Assembly (NCBI RefSeq): GCF_036323735.1
Contig: NC_086021.1
Coordinates: forward strand, 163,695,976-163,759,975
Length of the DNA: 64,000 nt
Reading direction: 5' to 3'
Source of the DNA: Rattus norvegicus
Taxonomy: Eukaryota > Chordata > Mammalia > Rodentia > Muridae
The translations under genes were made by a program, and so were the position numbers. Of this stretch, positions 29,245 to 39,529 are shown in pieces. The notes under the pieces were generated by a model. That model searched no databases. It saw nothing but the letters and a program-made list of their open reading frames with translations, and was not told the DNA's origin. Numbering within the stretch: position 1 is the first letter of the stretch; each line of letters starts with the position of its first letter.

Positions 29245-29399
29245 AAATACCGAGGGGCAGGGATTGTGGGCGATGCAGAGAAAACAGAATACGTAAAGTC
29301 AGGAAAACGTGAGCGAGGTACGAAGAGTTAGTATACTCTCTTGTTCTTTCGGTGTACGTGTATATGTGTGTGAAGTGTGGCTGTTGTTCTGGTTTCATT

Positions 29400-29735
29400 C
29401 AGTTACTGGGACTAGTATCATGGAAAACAATTTAGGGAACAGAAGGCTTATTTCAGTTTACAGGTTACCTCCCATCACTGATGAAAGTCAGGACAGGGAC
29501 TTGAAGCAGAAACCATGGAGGAACTTTGCTCATTGGCTCACAGGCTCATGCTCATCTAGCTTTCTTATACAGCTCAGGACCATCTGCCCAGGGAATGGAG
29601 ACACCCACAGTGGGCTGGGCACTCCAAGATAGTCCCCCACAGACAAGTCCACATGCTAATCTTATCTAGGTGGTTCTTCAAGTGAGACTCCCTTCTCAGG
29701 TGACTCCGGGCTGTGTCAAATTGACTAGAACATGT
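29400..29735 (-). repeat. Rodent interspersed repeat (URR1-like, name uncertain)
   Basis: GGAGGAACTTTGCTCATTGGC..CACAGTGGGCTGGGCACTCC..GGCTGTGTCAAATTGAC is the reverse of the family also seen at 39530-39925. Confidence 0.6.
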
Positions 29736-29895
29736 GTGTGAATACTGCCCCCCCTGCCCCGTCCCACACACAATCAGAAGTGGTACAACCACAGACCTTC
29801 TGTGGGAAGAAAACATAATTAATTAAAAAGACAGATGGAAATTGCTTTCACATTTCAAAAAACATGATAAAAGAATAATGATGTCTAATTAAGTA

Positions 29896-29976
29896 ATTTT
29901 TTTTTTGCAGGTTTAGGCATTGAACCAAGGACAGCACACATTCAAGGCACCACTACTAGGCTATCTCTCTAGTCCC
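29896..29976 (-). repeat. Old ID/B4-type SINE fragment
   Basis: AGGTTTAGGCATTGAACCAAGG..CTATCTCTCTAGTCCC. Confidence 0.5.
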
Positions 29977-30310
29977 TTCATTTTATTTTTCAAAAATACT
30001 TAAGGTGAGATGACAAAATCAGGTGGTTAGGACTCGAGGAGGCCAATTGAAAGCCCAAATTGCTAGTTATGCCTGTTATGACTAATAAACTAAAATCTCA
30101 GAGAACATACTTCTGAAAAGCAGAAATACTAACACAAAGGAGGGACTCTTGATAACAGCTGTGAGCTCAGAGGGAAATGAGCTAAGAGCCAGAGAGGTTG
30201 TCAGAAGCTCAGTCTCTGAAGGTGCCTGCTACCAAGCCTGCCCTGCCTCCAGCCAAATGTGAAGCCGTGGTGCATGGGAGAACGAGATAACTGACTCCGG
30301 AAAGTTGTTC
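29977..30310. other. No recognised feature
   Basis: I see nothing assignable. Confidence 0.35.
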
Positions 30311-30490
30311 TCTCCGTCTCTGTCTCTCTCTGTCTCTCTGTCTCCATGTGTCTTTCTGTGTCTGTCTGTGTCTTTCTGTGTTTGTCTCTGTCTCTGTCTC
30401 TGTCTCTGTCTCTGTCTCTCTCTGTCTCTGTCTCTCTGTGTCTTTCTGTGTCTGTCTGTGTCTGTGTCTGTGTCTGTTTCTCTGTCTCTG

Positions 30491-30560
<70 letters not shown>
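30311..30560. repeat. (TCTG)n/(TC)n-(CA)n compound microsatellite
   Basis: TCTG/TCTC units give way to pure TC and then (CA)18 at about 30524-30560. Confidence 0.96.
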
Positions 30561-30561
<1 letters not shown>

Positions 30562-30591
30562 ATACATAACACATCATTTTGGGGGAAAAAG

Positions 30592-30749
30592 CATAGCTGG
30601 GCATGCCTTTAATCCTAGCACTCAGGAGGGAGAGGCAGGGAGAGCTCTGTGAGTTCAAGACCAGCCTGGTCTACATGGTTAGTTCCAGGACAGTCAGGGC
30701 TACACAGAGATCCCCTGTCTCAAAACAACAACAACAACAACAACAACAG
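30592..30749 (+). repeat. B1 SINE with (CAA)n tail
   Basis: AGCTGGGCATGCCTTTAATCC..TTCAAGACCAGCCTGGTCTAC..CCCCTGTCTCAAAAC(AAC)n. Confidence 0.93.
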
Positions 30750-31362
30750 CATCAGCCTAACAAGCACAGGAAGCGAAGATTCAATGTAAAGACGATTGAC
30801 TTCAGCAAATCAGAGATTACACAAGGGAAGACATATCAAAATGCTAAAGCAAAAAGAGTTCTCTGAATGAAACAAAGTACAAACCCAAACATAAAAATCA
30901 TGGTGTTCCTGGAGACTTTAACTAAAAATATCTCACACTGAGACATAATCCACCATGAGAATGCCAGAACTTTCCATGAGAGAACAATTTCAGCAGTGTT
31001 TAGAGAGAACGCGAAGAAATGGAGTTGAATCCCATCACGCCTATTAAAATCAACTTACCGTGGAGCAAACTCTTAGCGATAAGACTTAAAACTGTTACAT
31101 ACTTAGAAGAAAAAAACTAGGTGAAAAAAAATTCTCTGTGTTAGGCCAGTCTTGTAAGTGTAACATCACCAACAGACTGGAGGAACAGAACCTCACCAAA
31201 GTTAAAATGTGTGTGCTGTGGGAGGAAAAGCTTACAAAAAGGCAGAAGAGATCTGTGAATCACACACTGGTAAGAATCTGCTTCGAGATCGTATAAAAGA
31301 CACGTACATCTCAACAGTAAAGGAAAAAACAAAGCAAAACAACAACAACAATAACAACAAAA
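30750..31362. other. No recognised feature
   Basis: AT-rich and adenine-rich. It could be the older 5' continuation of the L1M at 31840, but I cannot align it. Confidence 0.3.
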
Positions 31363-31610
31363 CGCCTCTACCTAGCTAGCACTCTGAAAGCTGAGATAGG
31401 AGGATTGTGAATTTGAGACTAGTTTGTGCTATTTAGTGAGATCCCGTCTCAAAGAAACAAAGAAACAAATAGCATATAACCAAACTTAAAAATGGGCAAA
31501 GCGGCTAGGATGACGTATGCCTGTAATTGTGTCTATTTGGAAGGCTGAAACAGGGGGATCTTGAGTTGGGACAGCCTGGGCAACACAGCAGGATGCTGCC
31601 TCAAAATTCA
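31363..31610 (+). repeat. Two diverged B1-like SINE fragments
   Basis: GCACTCTGAAAGCTGAGATAGGAGG..GATCCCGTCTCAAAG (31363-31470) and GATGACGTATGCCTGTAATTG..GGGATCTTGAGTTG..GGGCAACACAGC (31500-31610). Confidence 0.55.
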
Positions 31611-31688
31611 TCAGAAGAGGAGGGGTGGATACTAAACATATTGTATTCGTAGATGATATTACTAAAGAGTAAATCGAAAATAACTCTT

Positions 31689-31781
31689 TTTTTTTTCTTC
31701 TTTTTTTCGGAGCTGGGGACTGAACCCAGGGCCTTGTGCTCACTAGGCAAGCGCTCTACCGCTGAGCTAAATCACCAACCC
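31689..31781 (-). repeat. ID SINE
   Basis: Minus-orientation ID; duplication cgaaaataactctt (31675-31688) with a right copy from 31782 carrying a 4-bp CTAA expansion. Confidence 0.94.
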
Positions 31782-31839
31782 CGAAAATAACTAACTCTTA
31801 AAGTTAATGGTCTCAACTTCCCAATAAAGAAAAAAATTA

Positions 31840-32345
31840 ATTCATTAATAAAATAAAATGAAACTCGGTGAAGGATTTAAATGGACATTTCTCTAAAGAG
31901 ACACCAATCGCCAAGAAACACAGGGACAGATGTTCAACTTCCTTAGTCACTGGGGAAATTGCAAATTAAAAACAACAGTCAGGGGGCTGGGGATTTAGCT
32001 CAGTGGTAGAGCGCTTACCTAGGAAGCACAAGGCCCTGGGTTCAGTCCCCAGCTCCGAAAAAAAGAACCAAAAAAAAAAAAAAAAAAAAACCCAAAAAAA
32101 AAAACCAACAACAGTCAGTCAATGGTATTGGGGAGAAACTGCACCCTTATTAAATTGCTGCCCAGAACCTAAACTAGTAAAGTCACCTGGAAAATAGCTT
32201 GGTAATTCCTTGAGAGAGACTCGGGGACCCTTCTACACATGCGTCCAAAAGAACCGAAAACATGCTTGCAGTGAAAGTCACACCGGTGTTGGGACAACAT
32301 TATTCATCCTGGTCTCAAACTGAAAACGACCCAACTGCTACACAC
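31840..32345 (+). repeat. Ancient L1 (L1M-type) ORF2 3' part
   Basis: AAATGGACATTTCTCTAAAGAGACACC..CAACTTCCTTAGTCACTGGGGAAATTGCAAATTAAAAAC..GGGAGAAACTGCACCCTTATTAAATTG..AAATAGCTTGGTAATTCC..CAAAAGAACCGAAAAC follows the L1 ORF2 C-terminal coding order, full of gaps. An ID splits it. Confidence 0.8.
31983..32105 (+). repeat. ID SINE inside the L1M
   Basis: Plus-orientation ID with A-tail; caacagtcag repeats at both borders (to 31982, and to 32118). Confidence 0.96.
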
Positions 32346-32645
32346 GAGTGCTTTATTGATAGCGGACTCCTCTGTTAAGGCTAATCTGTTAATCAGCCTG
32401 ACTCAGACTAGGGTCCTGAACTGAATAAAAGGGAGAGGTCCGGTGGAGCAGCAAGCAGTGTTCATCTGTCTCTACTTCTGAGGAAACGATGTAACCAGCT
32501 GCTTCACATTCCTGTTGCCGGGCTTTCCACACCTTTACACTGAAGCCTCTAAGGAGGAGCCAAGACAAACCTCTCCCTCACTCAAGTTACTTTTGCCAGT
32601 TTTTTTGTTACAGCCATGAGAAAAATAAACTAATACACACACAAA
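32346..32645 (+). repeat. Rodent interspersed repeat inserted in the L1M
   Basis: TGTTAATCAGCCTGACTCAGACTAGG..TTCACATTCCTGTTGCCGGGC..CTCAAGTTACTTTTGCCAG..AATAAACTAATACAC splits the two L1M parts; family name uncertain. Confidence 0.5.
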
Positions 32646-32649
32646 AGAG

Positions 32650-33000
32650 TATCATTGCCATTACAGAGAGATGGGATTCGGAAACATGCTATACAGTGGA
32701 TGAACTTTTAAATTAGCTAATTAATTAATCAGTTTTGCTAAGAGAAAGAGGCTATACCCCCAAACAACAGGCTGGCTGATTCCATTTCCATGACATGTCC
32801 AGAATGGACAAATCTAGAGGGTCAAAGCGGAAGAAGGAAAGAGGCTGGTATGCAGGCAGATGGAGGGGGAGGGGCTGGAAAGTGGCCAAGAGAGGGTGTC
32901 GTTTTTCTTTTTCCGGTGGTGAAAACGTTCTGGAGTTGTTCAGCAGTGGTGGTTGCAGTCTTGTTAAACCCACTGAATTTTACACTTTATAGTGGTGAAT
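32650..33000 (+). repeat. Ancient L1 (L1M-type) 3' UTR
   Basis: CCATGACATGTCCAGAATGGACAAATC..GGAGGGGCTGGAAAG..GTGGTGAAAACGTTCTGGAG..CACTGAATTTTACACTTTATAGTGGTGAATT is the L1M 3' terminus. Confidence 0.85.
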
Positions 33001-33002
33001 TC

Positions 33003-33190
33003 TAGGAGTTAGAGAGGTGGTGCTGCAGCTAAGAGCACTGGTTTCTTTTCCAGAGGACCTGGGTTCAATTCCCAGCACTGACATTGTAGGCACTGTCTGT
33101 AATTCCAGTTCCAGGGGATCCAACACCCTCATACATCCATGCAAGCAAAACACCAAAGGACATAAAGTAACAATAAATAAATTATTTTAA
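33003..33190 (+). repeat. B3 SINE
   Basis: AGTTAGAGAGGTGGTGCTGCAGCTAAGAGCACTGG..TAATTCCAGTTCCAGGGGATCC..A-rich tail. Confidence 0.92.
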
Positions 33191-33384
33191 AAACTAACCA
33201 CAAAGTTCTTTAAAATGATGACTCCTTTTTGTGGATTAAATTTCAATAAAATATATACAAAGACTGGGCAGTGGGGACACCAAAAGCCAAACCAAACCAC
33301 TAACCAACCAAACCAACAAAAACCACAAACCATCAGAGTTTTCATTGGAAAGCAAAAAGCCTTTCCAAAAATAATGAGACAAAC

Positions 33385-33512
33385 AGGGCAGCAGCGGCAG
33401 ATGCCACCACTTGGGAGGCAGAGAGGCCCGCAGATCTCTAAGTTCAAGACCAGCCTGGTCTATAGAGAGAGTTCTAGGACATCCAGGACTACACAGAGAA
33501 AACCAGAACGAG
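33385..33512 (+). repeat. B1 SINE
   Basis: CACCACTTGGGAGGCAGAGAGG..TTCAAGACCAGCCTGGTCTATAG..ACTACACAGAGAAAACC. Confidence 0.9.
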
Positions 33513-33570
33513 GGGAGGGGAGGGGAGGGGAAGGGAGAGAGGGAGGGAGGGAGGGAGGGAGAGAGTGAGT

Positions 33571-33612
<42 letters not shown>
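33513..33612. repeat. (GGGA)n/(GA)n purine microsatellite
   Basis: GGGGA, GGGA and GA units form a 100-bp polypurine tract that grew from the B1 tail. Confidence 0.95.
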
Positions 33613-33615
<3 letters not shown>

Positions 33616-34268
33616 CATTAACAGCCAATCAGGTAATAAAAGAAACCACAAGCAGACCAAAGTATAACATTAAAAACTAACCACGAGGTCAATCCATTGA
33701 GACCTCAATTCACAAATTTAAGATAGCTACTGTGAAAAACAATCTCTTGACATATGTGCCTAATTATCTGAATTTCAACATTTCTTTTAGCTTCCTCAGT
33801 TCCATTTTTTTAAAGTAAATGATAACAAAATAAGCAAAACGGAAACTTTTCATTAAGATTTGAACCTATAATACAATCCTACCTTGATAGAGCGTTTTGC
33901 TAGCTTTATGTTGGCTTAGAGCCATGTTTAATGTGCTGTTTCTTTGTTGTGAGGTCTAGATCCTGGTGTCTGGTGTGATCTCTTCCTGCAACCTCCTCTT
34001 CTCTATGTTTCTGGATCCTTCATAAAAGGTTCTATCGCTTCCCCCAAATAATAGCATTATTAATATTTTCTAAATGCCTGAAGAAAACACACCAAGATTT
34101 GAAATGATAAGGTATGTCTTGTTATTTTGTACTTTATAGTTTTCCTTAATTTTAAAACATCTGCCCCTGTCCCTTGCCATGACCTACATGGCTGGGTCCT
34201 TGCAACCTGACTGGGGCGATTAGGATGTGAAAGACAGACACACAGACACAGAAAAGCTGAGATTGAGT
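33613..34268. other. AT-rich stretch, no recognised feature
   Basis: No repeat recognised; several AATTAT/TAATTA-like words occur, without clustering. Confidence 0.35.
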
Positions 34269-34282
34269 GGGCTGGGCCATGC

Positions 34283-34467
34283 ACTTAAAAAAAAAGATTG
34301 ATTTATTTATCATGTATAGAGCGTTCTGTCTGCATATATGTCCACACATCAGATCAGGGCATCAAATCTCATAGACAGGTATGAGTCATCATGTGGGTGC
34401 TGGGAATTGAACTTAAGACCTCTAGAACAGCAGCCTGTGCTCTTAACCTCTGAACCGTCTCTCCACC
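34283..34467 (-). repeat. B2-superfamily SINE
   Basis: Minus-orientation element ending CTGAACCGTCTCTCCACC, with 11-bp duplication ctgggccatgc at 34272-34282 and 34468-34478. Confidence 0.9.
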
Positions 34468-34883
34468 CTGGGCCATGCTCTGATGGAGATACATCAGCAG
34501 CTGGGGAACTCAGCACATACATTATATGCAGCCGAGAGTAGATGGGTTTATTGTACAAGGAGGCAGATTTAGCTGATCTGTGTAGGTAGTTTCAATAAGG
34601 CAGCAGTCTCAGGCTGTAATCAGCCAAGGAGTAAGCTGACAGGTAGGTGGATGCTTTCTGTCAACACTGACCATGGAAAGACTTTACCATTCCCATGGTC
34701 AGAGGCATGAAGGCCATGTCAATAATATACATTTTCACTCAGGACCTCATCCATTCCCACAATCCCTCCTGAAGGAAACTGACCCAACTTTTAGTCTAGA
34801 AAGAGTTAAAAAAAAAAAAAAACAAAACTGTGATGGGGGAGAGATGGGGGAGGACAGAGATGTTGTAAAGTGAATAAGTAAAA

Positions 34884-34917
34884 AACAAAACAAAACTAAA
34901 CTAAACTAAACTAAAAA
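34884..34917. repeat. (AAACT)n microsatellite
   Basis: About six pentanucleotide units. Confidence 0.9.
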
Positions 34918-34919
34918 AC

Positions 34920-35070
34920 CCACTGTGGTATATAAGCTGGTCCTGGGGACACACACCTATCATCCAGAGGTGAAGACTGGAGGGTCACTGTGAGTTTGAG
35001 GTCAGTCTGGGTTGGTTGATGAATCCCGGGTCTTAGCTAAATAGTGAGGCCTTGTCTCAGGACAACAAAC
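34920..35070 (+). repeat. B1-like SINE, diverged
   Basis: AAGCTGGTCCTGGGGACACACACC..TGTGAGTTTGAGGTCAGTCTGG..CCTTGTCTCAGGAC. Confidence 0.6.
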
Positions 35071-35305
35071 AAATACCCATCGCCTAAACAAGAAAGAAAA
35101 ATAGAGAACTGTAGATTCTTTTTTTTTTTTTTTTTAGTAAATAAAAGGTGTCTAAGTAGATTCCGCTTAAGTCCTTCCTTTACCCATCTCTACTGTTAGT
35201 GAGGAAGGCAGGGTACAAGTGCCACGAGTGTCTGGTAGAAACATGGCCCCAGAACTGTGAAAGATTCCCATAGTACAAGCTGAAACCGGGACTAAAAAGA
35301 TGTCG

Positions 35306-35370
35306 TGGGGCTGGGGATTTAGCTCAGTGGTAGAGCGCTTACCTAGGGGAAAAAAAAAAAAAAAAAAAAA
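35306..35370 (+). repeat. ID SINE truncated in its anticodon loop
   Basis: GGGGCTGGGGATTTAGCTCAG..GCGCTTACCTAGG is the 5' tRNA half; poly(A) then follows directly. Duplication aaaaagatgtc flanks it (35294-35304; right copy ends 35376). Confidence 0.92.
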
Positions 35371-35423
35371 GATGTCACAGCCTAAACCAGCTCCACTCAA
35401 AGACCTTTAGGGCCACGATGTGG

Positions 35424-35439
35424 TAGCGCCCCCTCCTGG
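35424..35439 (-). promoter_or_regulatory. CTCF-like binding motif
   Basis: TAGCGCCCCCTCCTGG is the reverse complement of CCAGGAGGGGGCGCTA and fits the CTCF core CCASYAGRKGGCRS at 13 of 14 positions. It lies outside any SINE. Occupancy is unknown. Confidence 0.45.
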
Positions 35440-35524
35440 AGGGGAAGAGCAATAACAAGAGCAGCCATCTTGGAATCGCTGTTGTTCTGACCACTTTTGT
35501 TTGGATTTACAGAAATAAAAAGAG

Positions 35525-35642
35525 CCGAGTGTGATGGTGCACACCTTTAATTCCAGCACTCAGGGGGATCTCTGAATTTGAGCCAGCCTGGTGTACAGAG
35601 TGAGTTCCTGAACAGCCAGAGCTACACAGAGAAAATCAATCA
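35525..35642 (+). repeat. B1 SINE
   Basis: AGCCGAGTGTGATGGTGCACACC..TTCCAGCACTCAGG..GCCAGCCTGGTGTACAGAG..CTACACAGAG. Confidence 0.9.
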
Positions 35643-35779
35643 AATATGAAAAGAAAAAAAAGTAAATATAAAAATGTATTACAGTTACGCCTGAGAGCTG
35701 CAGTACAGCTCAGCACTGTTCCTACAGAGCCTTACACGCTGCAAGTTGGCTGTCTATTTTTTATGGTGTGTGTATATGT

Positions 35780-36060
35780 TCATGTGAGTGCTGGTGTGTA
35801 CATGTGTGTGAATGCATAGTGAGGCCAGATTACCTCAGTGTCATTCCTCAGGAGCTGTCCACTTGGGTTTTGGAAGCTCTGGGTCCTGAGGCTCACTGAC
35901 TAGGCTAGGTAGACTGGCTGGCTAGGGATCTGTTGATACCTCTCCAACACTGGTGGTTGTGATTGTGTTCACAAGTGCACCCCATCATGCCTGGCTTTTT
36001 ATGTGGGTGCTGGGGATCAAACTCAGGTCCTCATGCTTTACAATGATGGTTTTAACTGTC
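35780..36060 (-). repeat. B4A/RSINE1-type SINE
   Basis: AGTGAGGCCAGATTACCTCAG..GGCTCACTGACTAGGCTAGG..CTTTTTATGTGGGTGCTGGGG..CTCAGGTCCTCATGC; minus orientation. Confidence 0.6.
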
Positions 36061-36315
36061 AGTTCACATAACCTAGAATTACCTGGAAAGTGTCTCAGTA
36101 AGGGATTGCCAATACTGGGCTGGCCTATGGTATATCTGTGTGTGTGTGGGGGGGGGTTGTCTTGATTACCTTGAGTTAATTAGTGTGAGAATCCCCAGCC
36201 CAGTGTGGGTGGCATCATTCCCTAGGCAGGAGGCTTTTGGAGAGAAACTCAATCTGAGAGTCAGGTACACAGAGGGGGACTTGTTAAGAACAATGGTCTT
36301 AGTGTGAATTTTCTT
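36061..36315 (+). repeat. Rodent interspersed repeat (URR1-like)
   Basis: GGATTGCC..TTGTCTTGATTACC..CCCAGCCCAGTGTGGGTGGCATCATTCCC is shared with 39530-39925. Confidence 0.5.
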
Positions 36316-36340
36316 CATTCCTAACTCACCCAAAACTTCT

Positions 36341-36450
36341 TTTTTTTTTTTGGTCTTTTTTTTTTTTTTTTTTTTCGGAGCTGGGGACTGAACCCAGGGC
36401 CTTGTGCTTCCTAGGCAAGCGCTCTACCACTGAGCTAAATCCCCAGCCCC
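36341..36450 (-). repeat. ID SINE, left member of an ID pair
   Basis: T-tail 36341-36375, body 36376-36450. The 12-bp linker AAAGAAGCGAAC separates it from the next ID. Confidence 0.96.
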
Positions 36451-36462
36451 AAAGAAGCGAAC

Positions 36463-36569
36463 TTTTTTTTTTTTTTTTGGTTCTTTTTTTTTTCCGGAGC
36501 TGGGGACCGAACCCAGGGCCTTGCGCTTCCTAGGTAAGCGCTCTACCACTGAGCTAAATCCCCAGCCCC
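36463..36569 (-). repeat. ID SINE, right member of an ID pair
   Basis: T-tail 36463-36494, body 36495-36569. One duplication (ctcacccaaaacttct, 36325-36340 and 36570-36585) encloses both IDs. Confidence 0.97.
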
Positions 36570-36650
36570 CTCACCCAAAACTTCTTTACTCAGTGCTATT
36601 TTTTAAATTTGTTTTTGTTTGTTTGTTTTTTCTTTGTTTTGTTTGTCATT

Positions 36651-36765
36651 AAAAACAGGGTCTTGCTACATAGCTCAGGCTAGCCTGGAACTCACCATCC
36701 TTCTGCCTCTGTCTCCCCAGCACTAGGATTTCAGTTATATGCCATCACATCCATCACATCAGACT
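36651..36765 (-). repeat. B1 SINE
   Basis: AAACAGGGTCTTGCTACATAGCTCAGGC..CTTCTGCCTCTGTCTCCCCAG; minus orientation. Confidence 0.8.
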
Positions 36766-36819
36766 CAGGGTTGATTTAAAATTTTTTTTTTCTTGTGCTC
36801 TTTTACTCTCTCTGTATGT

Positions 36820-37040
36820 CTGTGTTCTGAGACAGTGTCTAATGCCAATTAGGCTGGGCTTAAATTGGCTACTGAGCTAAAGATGACCTTGAACCTCTGA
36901 CCTCTGGTCATCACCTCTCAAAGGCTGAGATTATAGGCTTATACCACTAAGCCAGGTTTATGCTTGAGATAAAATTCACAGCGTTGTGCACGGCAGGCTA
37001 GTGCCTTACCCACCCACAGAGCTACATCCTCAGCCCACTA
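36820..37040 (-). repeat. B4-type SINE (B1 + ID-like)
   Basis: CTGAGACAGTGTCTAATGCC..GACCTTGAACCTCTGACC..GCTGAGATTATAGGC, then GGCAGGCTAGTGCCTTACCC..GAGCTACATCCTCAGCCC. Confidence 0.7.
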
Positions 37041-37829
37041 AACCTGCCTCTTAACCAACAAATGTTCGTCTCTCAGTCACTTCCAGAAAGGTTCTTTGAA
37101 TTATGTGGGATTATGGCCCATTCAGAGAAAACAATCCATGTCACGTCTGGACACATCAGCCGGTAGAACAGCAGTTGCCCCCCACCACTCCCCACCAATC
37201 ACTTCATGAGACCAGCTCATCACAGTGTCACTGCCTGATGCAATTACACATGTAATCCAGATGTCCCCCGTTTGGGTGGCTCTTGCTGTGAGTGATCTCA
37301 GTTAGATGGGCTCAGGTTGAGTGCCACCGCCTATAGGTCCACAGGTCCGTCCTCAGGTGCTGGGAGCCCCCAGGGGCCTCCTGCTCAGTAAAATGTGCCT
37401 CCCAGGGAGGGCCCTGGTTCCGTTATGAATGTCAGTGACACAGATGCGAAGCTCAGCCACACACACATACACACACAGACTTGAGTCACAAAACGCGCTC
37501 ATGGATATAATTAGATTTTTTTTCTCTCAGTTGGTTAAAGTTTTAAATACAGATGAGGACAGAGAATAATCTAATAAACGCCTGTGCCATCCACACTTAG
37601 TGTTATTGCTTTACAATGTTTCCTTCTGATTAGAAAAAAAATATCTAATAGGATATAAAGTGAACTCTCTTGTGCATGCCCACCTCCCTAGAGAAACCCA
37701 CGGGAATTTGGTATCTACCCTTCTTTTCATACATCTACTACATGTGATGTATCATAAATGCCTGTCTTGCATGGCTTTAAGATGCACATAATAGAATCGT
37801 ATTTTATTTTCTACAACAGGCTTTTAATG
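37041..37829. other. Repeat-poor stretch
   Basis: No SINE or LINE recognised. It includes a short CACACACATACACACA run near 37461 and an AT-rich part. Confidence 0.35.
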
Positions 37830-38095
37830 TATTAATGTGTTCTCGAGAGCTATTTTTGATGATATATATAGACACCGATATATACAGTTGATTCCTATTA
37901 ACTGTTATGTAGCAGTTTATCACATGAATATTTATAAACTTGTCTATGCAAAGCTCGTCTGTAGACAAGGTTTTTACAAATTTTCCTCTGTGGCAGACAA
38001 TGCAGCAAAAAGCAGATAGTCCAGTATGTATTTTCTGGACACTTGTGTAGGAGTTTCCCTTCTAAATTTCTAGAAGCAGAATTACGTCTTTCATG
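37830..38095 (-). repeat. Ancient L1 (L1M) fragment
   Basis: GTTATGTAGCAGTTTATCACATG..AAACTTGTCTATGC..CTTGTGTAGGAGTTTCCCTTC..TAGAAGCAGAATTAC follows reverse-strand L1 ORF2 sequence, poorly preserved. Confidence 0.45.
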
Positions 38096-38264
38096 TTCTG
38101 CAGACTAGCTGGGGCTTGCTTTCTGGTTAGCAGCAGGGCTCCAAGATCAGAAGCACGCAGAGCTTCTGGTGGCTCAGGCACAGACTGGCAGAGTAGGGGC
38201 TTCTGCCTCCTTCTGGTGGCCAAATCAAGTCTTGAGAACAGTTTAGACCCAAGGAATAGAATGG

Positions 38265-38630
38265 TGGCTTGGAGAGATGGTTCAGCAGTTCCAGAGGATT
38301 AGGGTTCAATCTCCAGCATCTACATGGTGGCTCACAACCATCCATAACTCCAGTTCAAAGGGTTCTTCCGATCTCTATGGGCATTGGACACACACACACT
38401 CACCAGCCAAATGCTCATACACAAAATAGCAAATACACATAAAATAAAATAAATAATCTAAAAGAAAGTGCTTGCTGCTTTTCCAGAAGACCCCAGTTCT
38501 GTCCCCAGTACCCATGTCTATTGCTTCACAGCTCCAGGGTATCTGGTGCCCTCTTCTGATCTCCTTACGCCTATTCTCACATGTGTGTACTATCCTGCAA
38601 ACCTCCCCAGCCATACAGCATAATTTAAAA
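38265..38630 (+). repeat. Two tandem B3-like SINEs
   Basis: First copy GCTTGGAGAGATGGTTCAGC..CCATAACTCCAGTTC (38265-38466). A second partial copy, AGTGCTTGCTGCTTTTCCAG..CAGCTCCAGGGTATCTGG, follows. Confidence 0.75.
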
Positions 38631-38635
38631 TAACA

Positions 38636-38768
38636 GAGCCAGGTGGAGAATGGTACACACCTTTAATCTCAGCACTTGGGAGCACAGGCAGGTGGATCTC
38701 TGTGAGTTCGAGGCCAGCCTGGTCTACATAGAAAGTTCCAGGACATCAGGGGCTACATGGAGAAACCC
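38636..38768 (+). repeat. B1 SINE
   Basis: AGCCAGGTGGAGAATGGTACACACC..GAGGCCAGCCTGGTCTACATAG; little diverged. Confidence 0.95.
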
Positions 38769-39529
38769 ATCATTCTGACCTTAACTTAAATGTTAAATTC
38801 ACTTCAGGGCCCTGAAAATGAATTCTTGGGGATAATTGGATCTCTTTGTCCCTCTACCCCTGTGGCCCCATGAAACACACCTCCCCGCTTTTCTCCAGTT
38901 GTCTTGTTGAGGATGAGTTGTGGACCTTGGTTTGCTGGGATTTGGCTACTATGCTCTGAAGTCTGTCATCATGATTTCATTGCTCCCCCCGCCCCCCCAG
39001 AATCATCCACTTAGAACTTTAAAGATTGAGGATCAGTTTTGCTCCTCCCGTGTGGGACTTACACATCAAGAGGCAAGAACAGTTTCAAGCCAGGTTAAGA
39101 AGTCATGGGGCAGTCAAAATGGAGACACCACTCTTTACAGACAGAGGAGACAGTAGCAGAGGTTGGGGCCAGGGATCACCCCACGGGGCCTGCGGCAAGC
39201 CGGCAAGGATTTGACCGACAGATTAGGCTGTGAGAGGACAAACAGACCAAATGAGGCATTTATGGGTTTAAAAAAAGCCCTCTCAAAACAGCCCTTCAAG
39301 GCTGGGCAGATATTTAGTACAGAAAAAGGGCAAATTGCTCATTCAACAGAATGTCTGGGGCATCCTCAGATCAGAGTTTGAGAAGGAGGACCAGAAACAT
39401 GGAATCCTTATAAATACAGAAAAGGCCCAGCTTTTGGAAAAACCAGCCTTTGAACTTCACACGGAGCCTGTCAAAGGGTCAAACTGTTAGGGGAGAACAA
39501 AAAAAGTGATCTCAGGGGAAGGAGCCAGT
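38769..39529. other. No recognised feature
   Basis: Repeat-poor, C-run near 38983-38998. Apparently single-copy. Confidence 0.4.
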
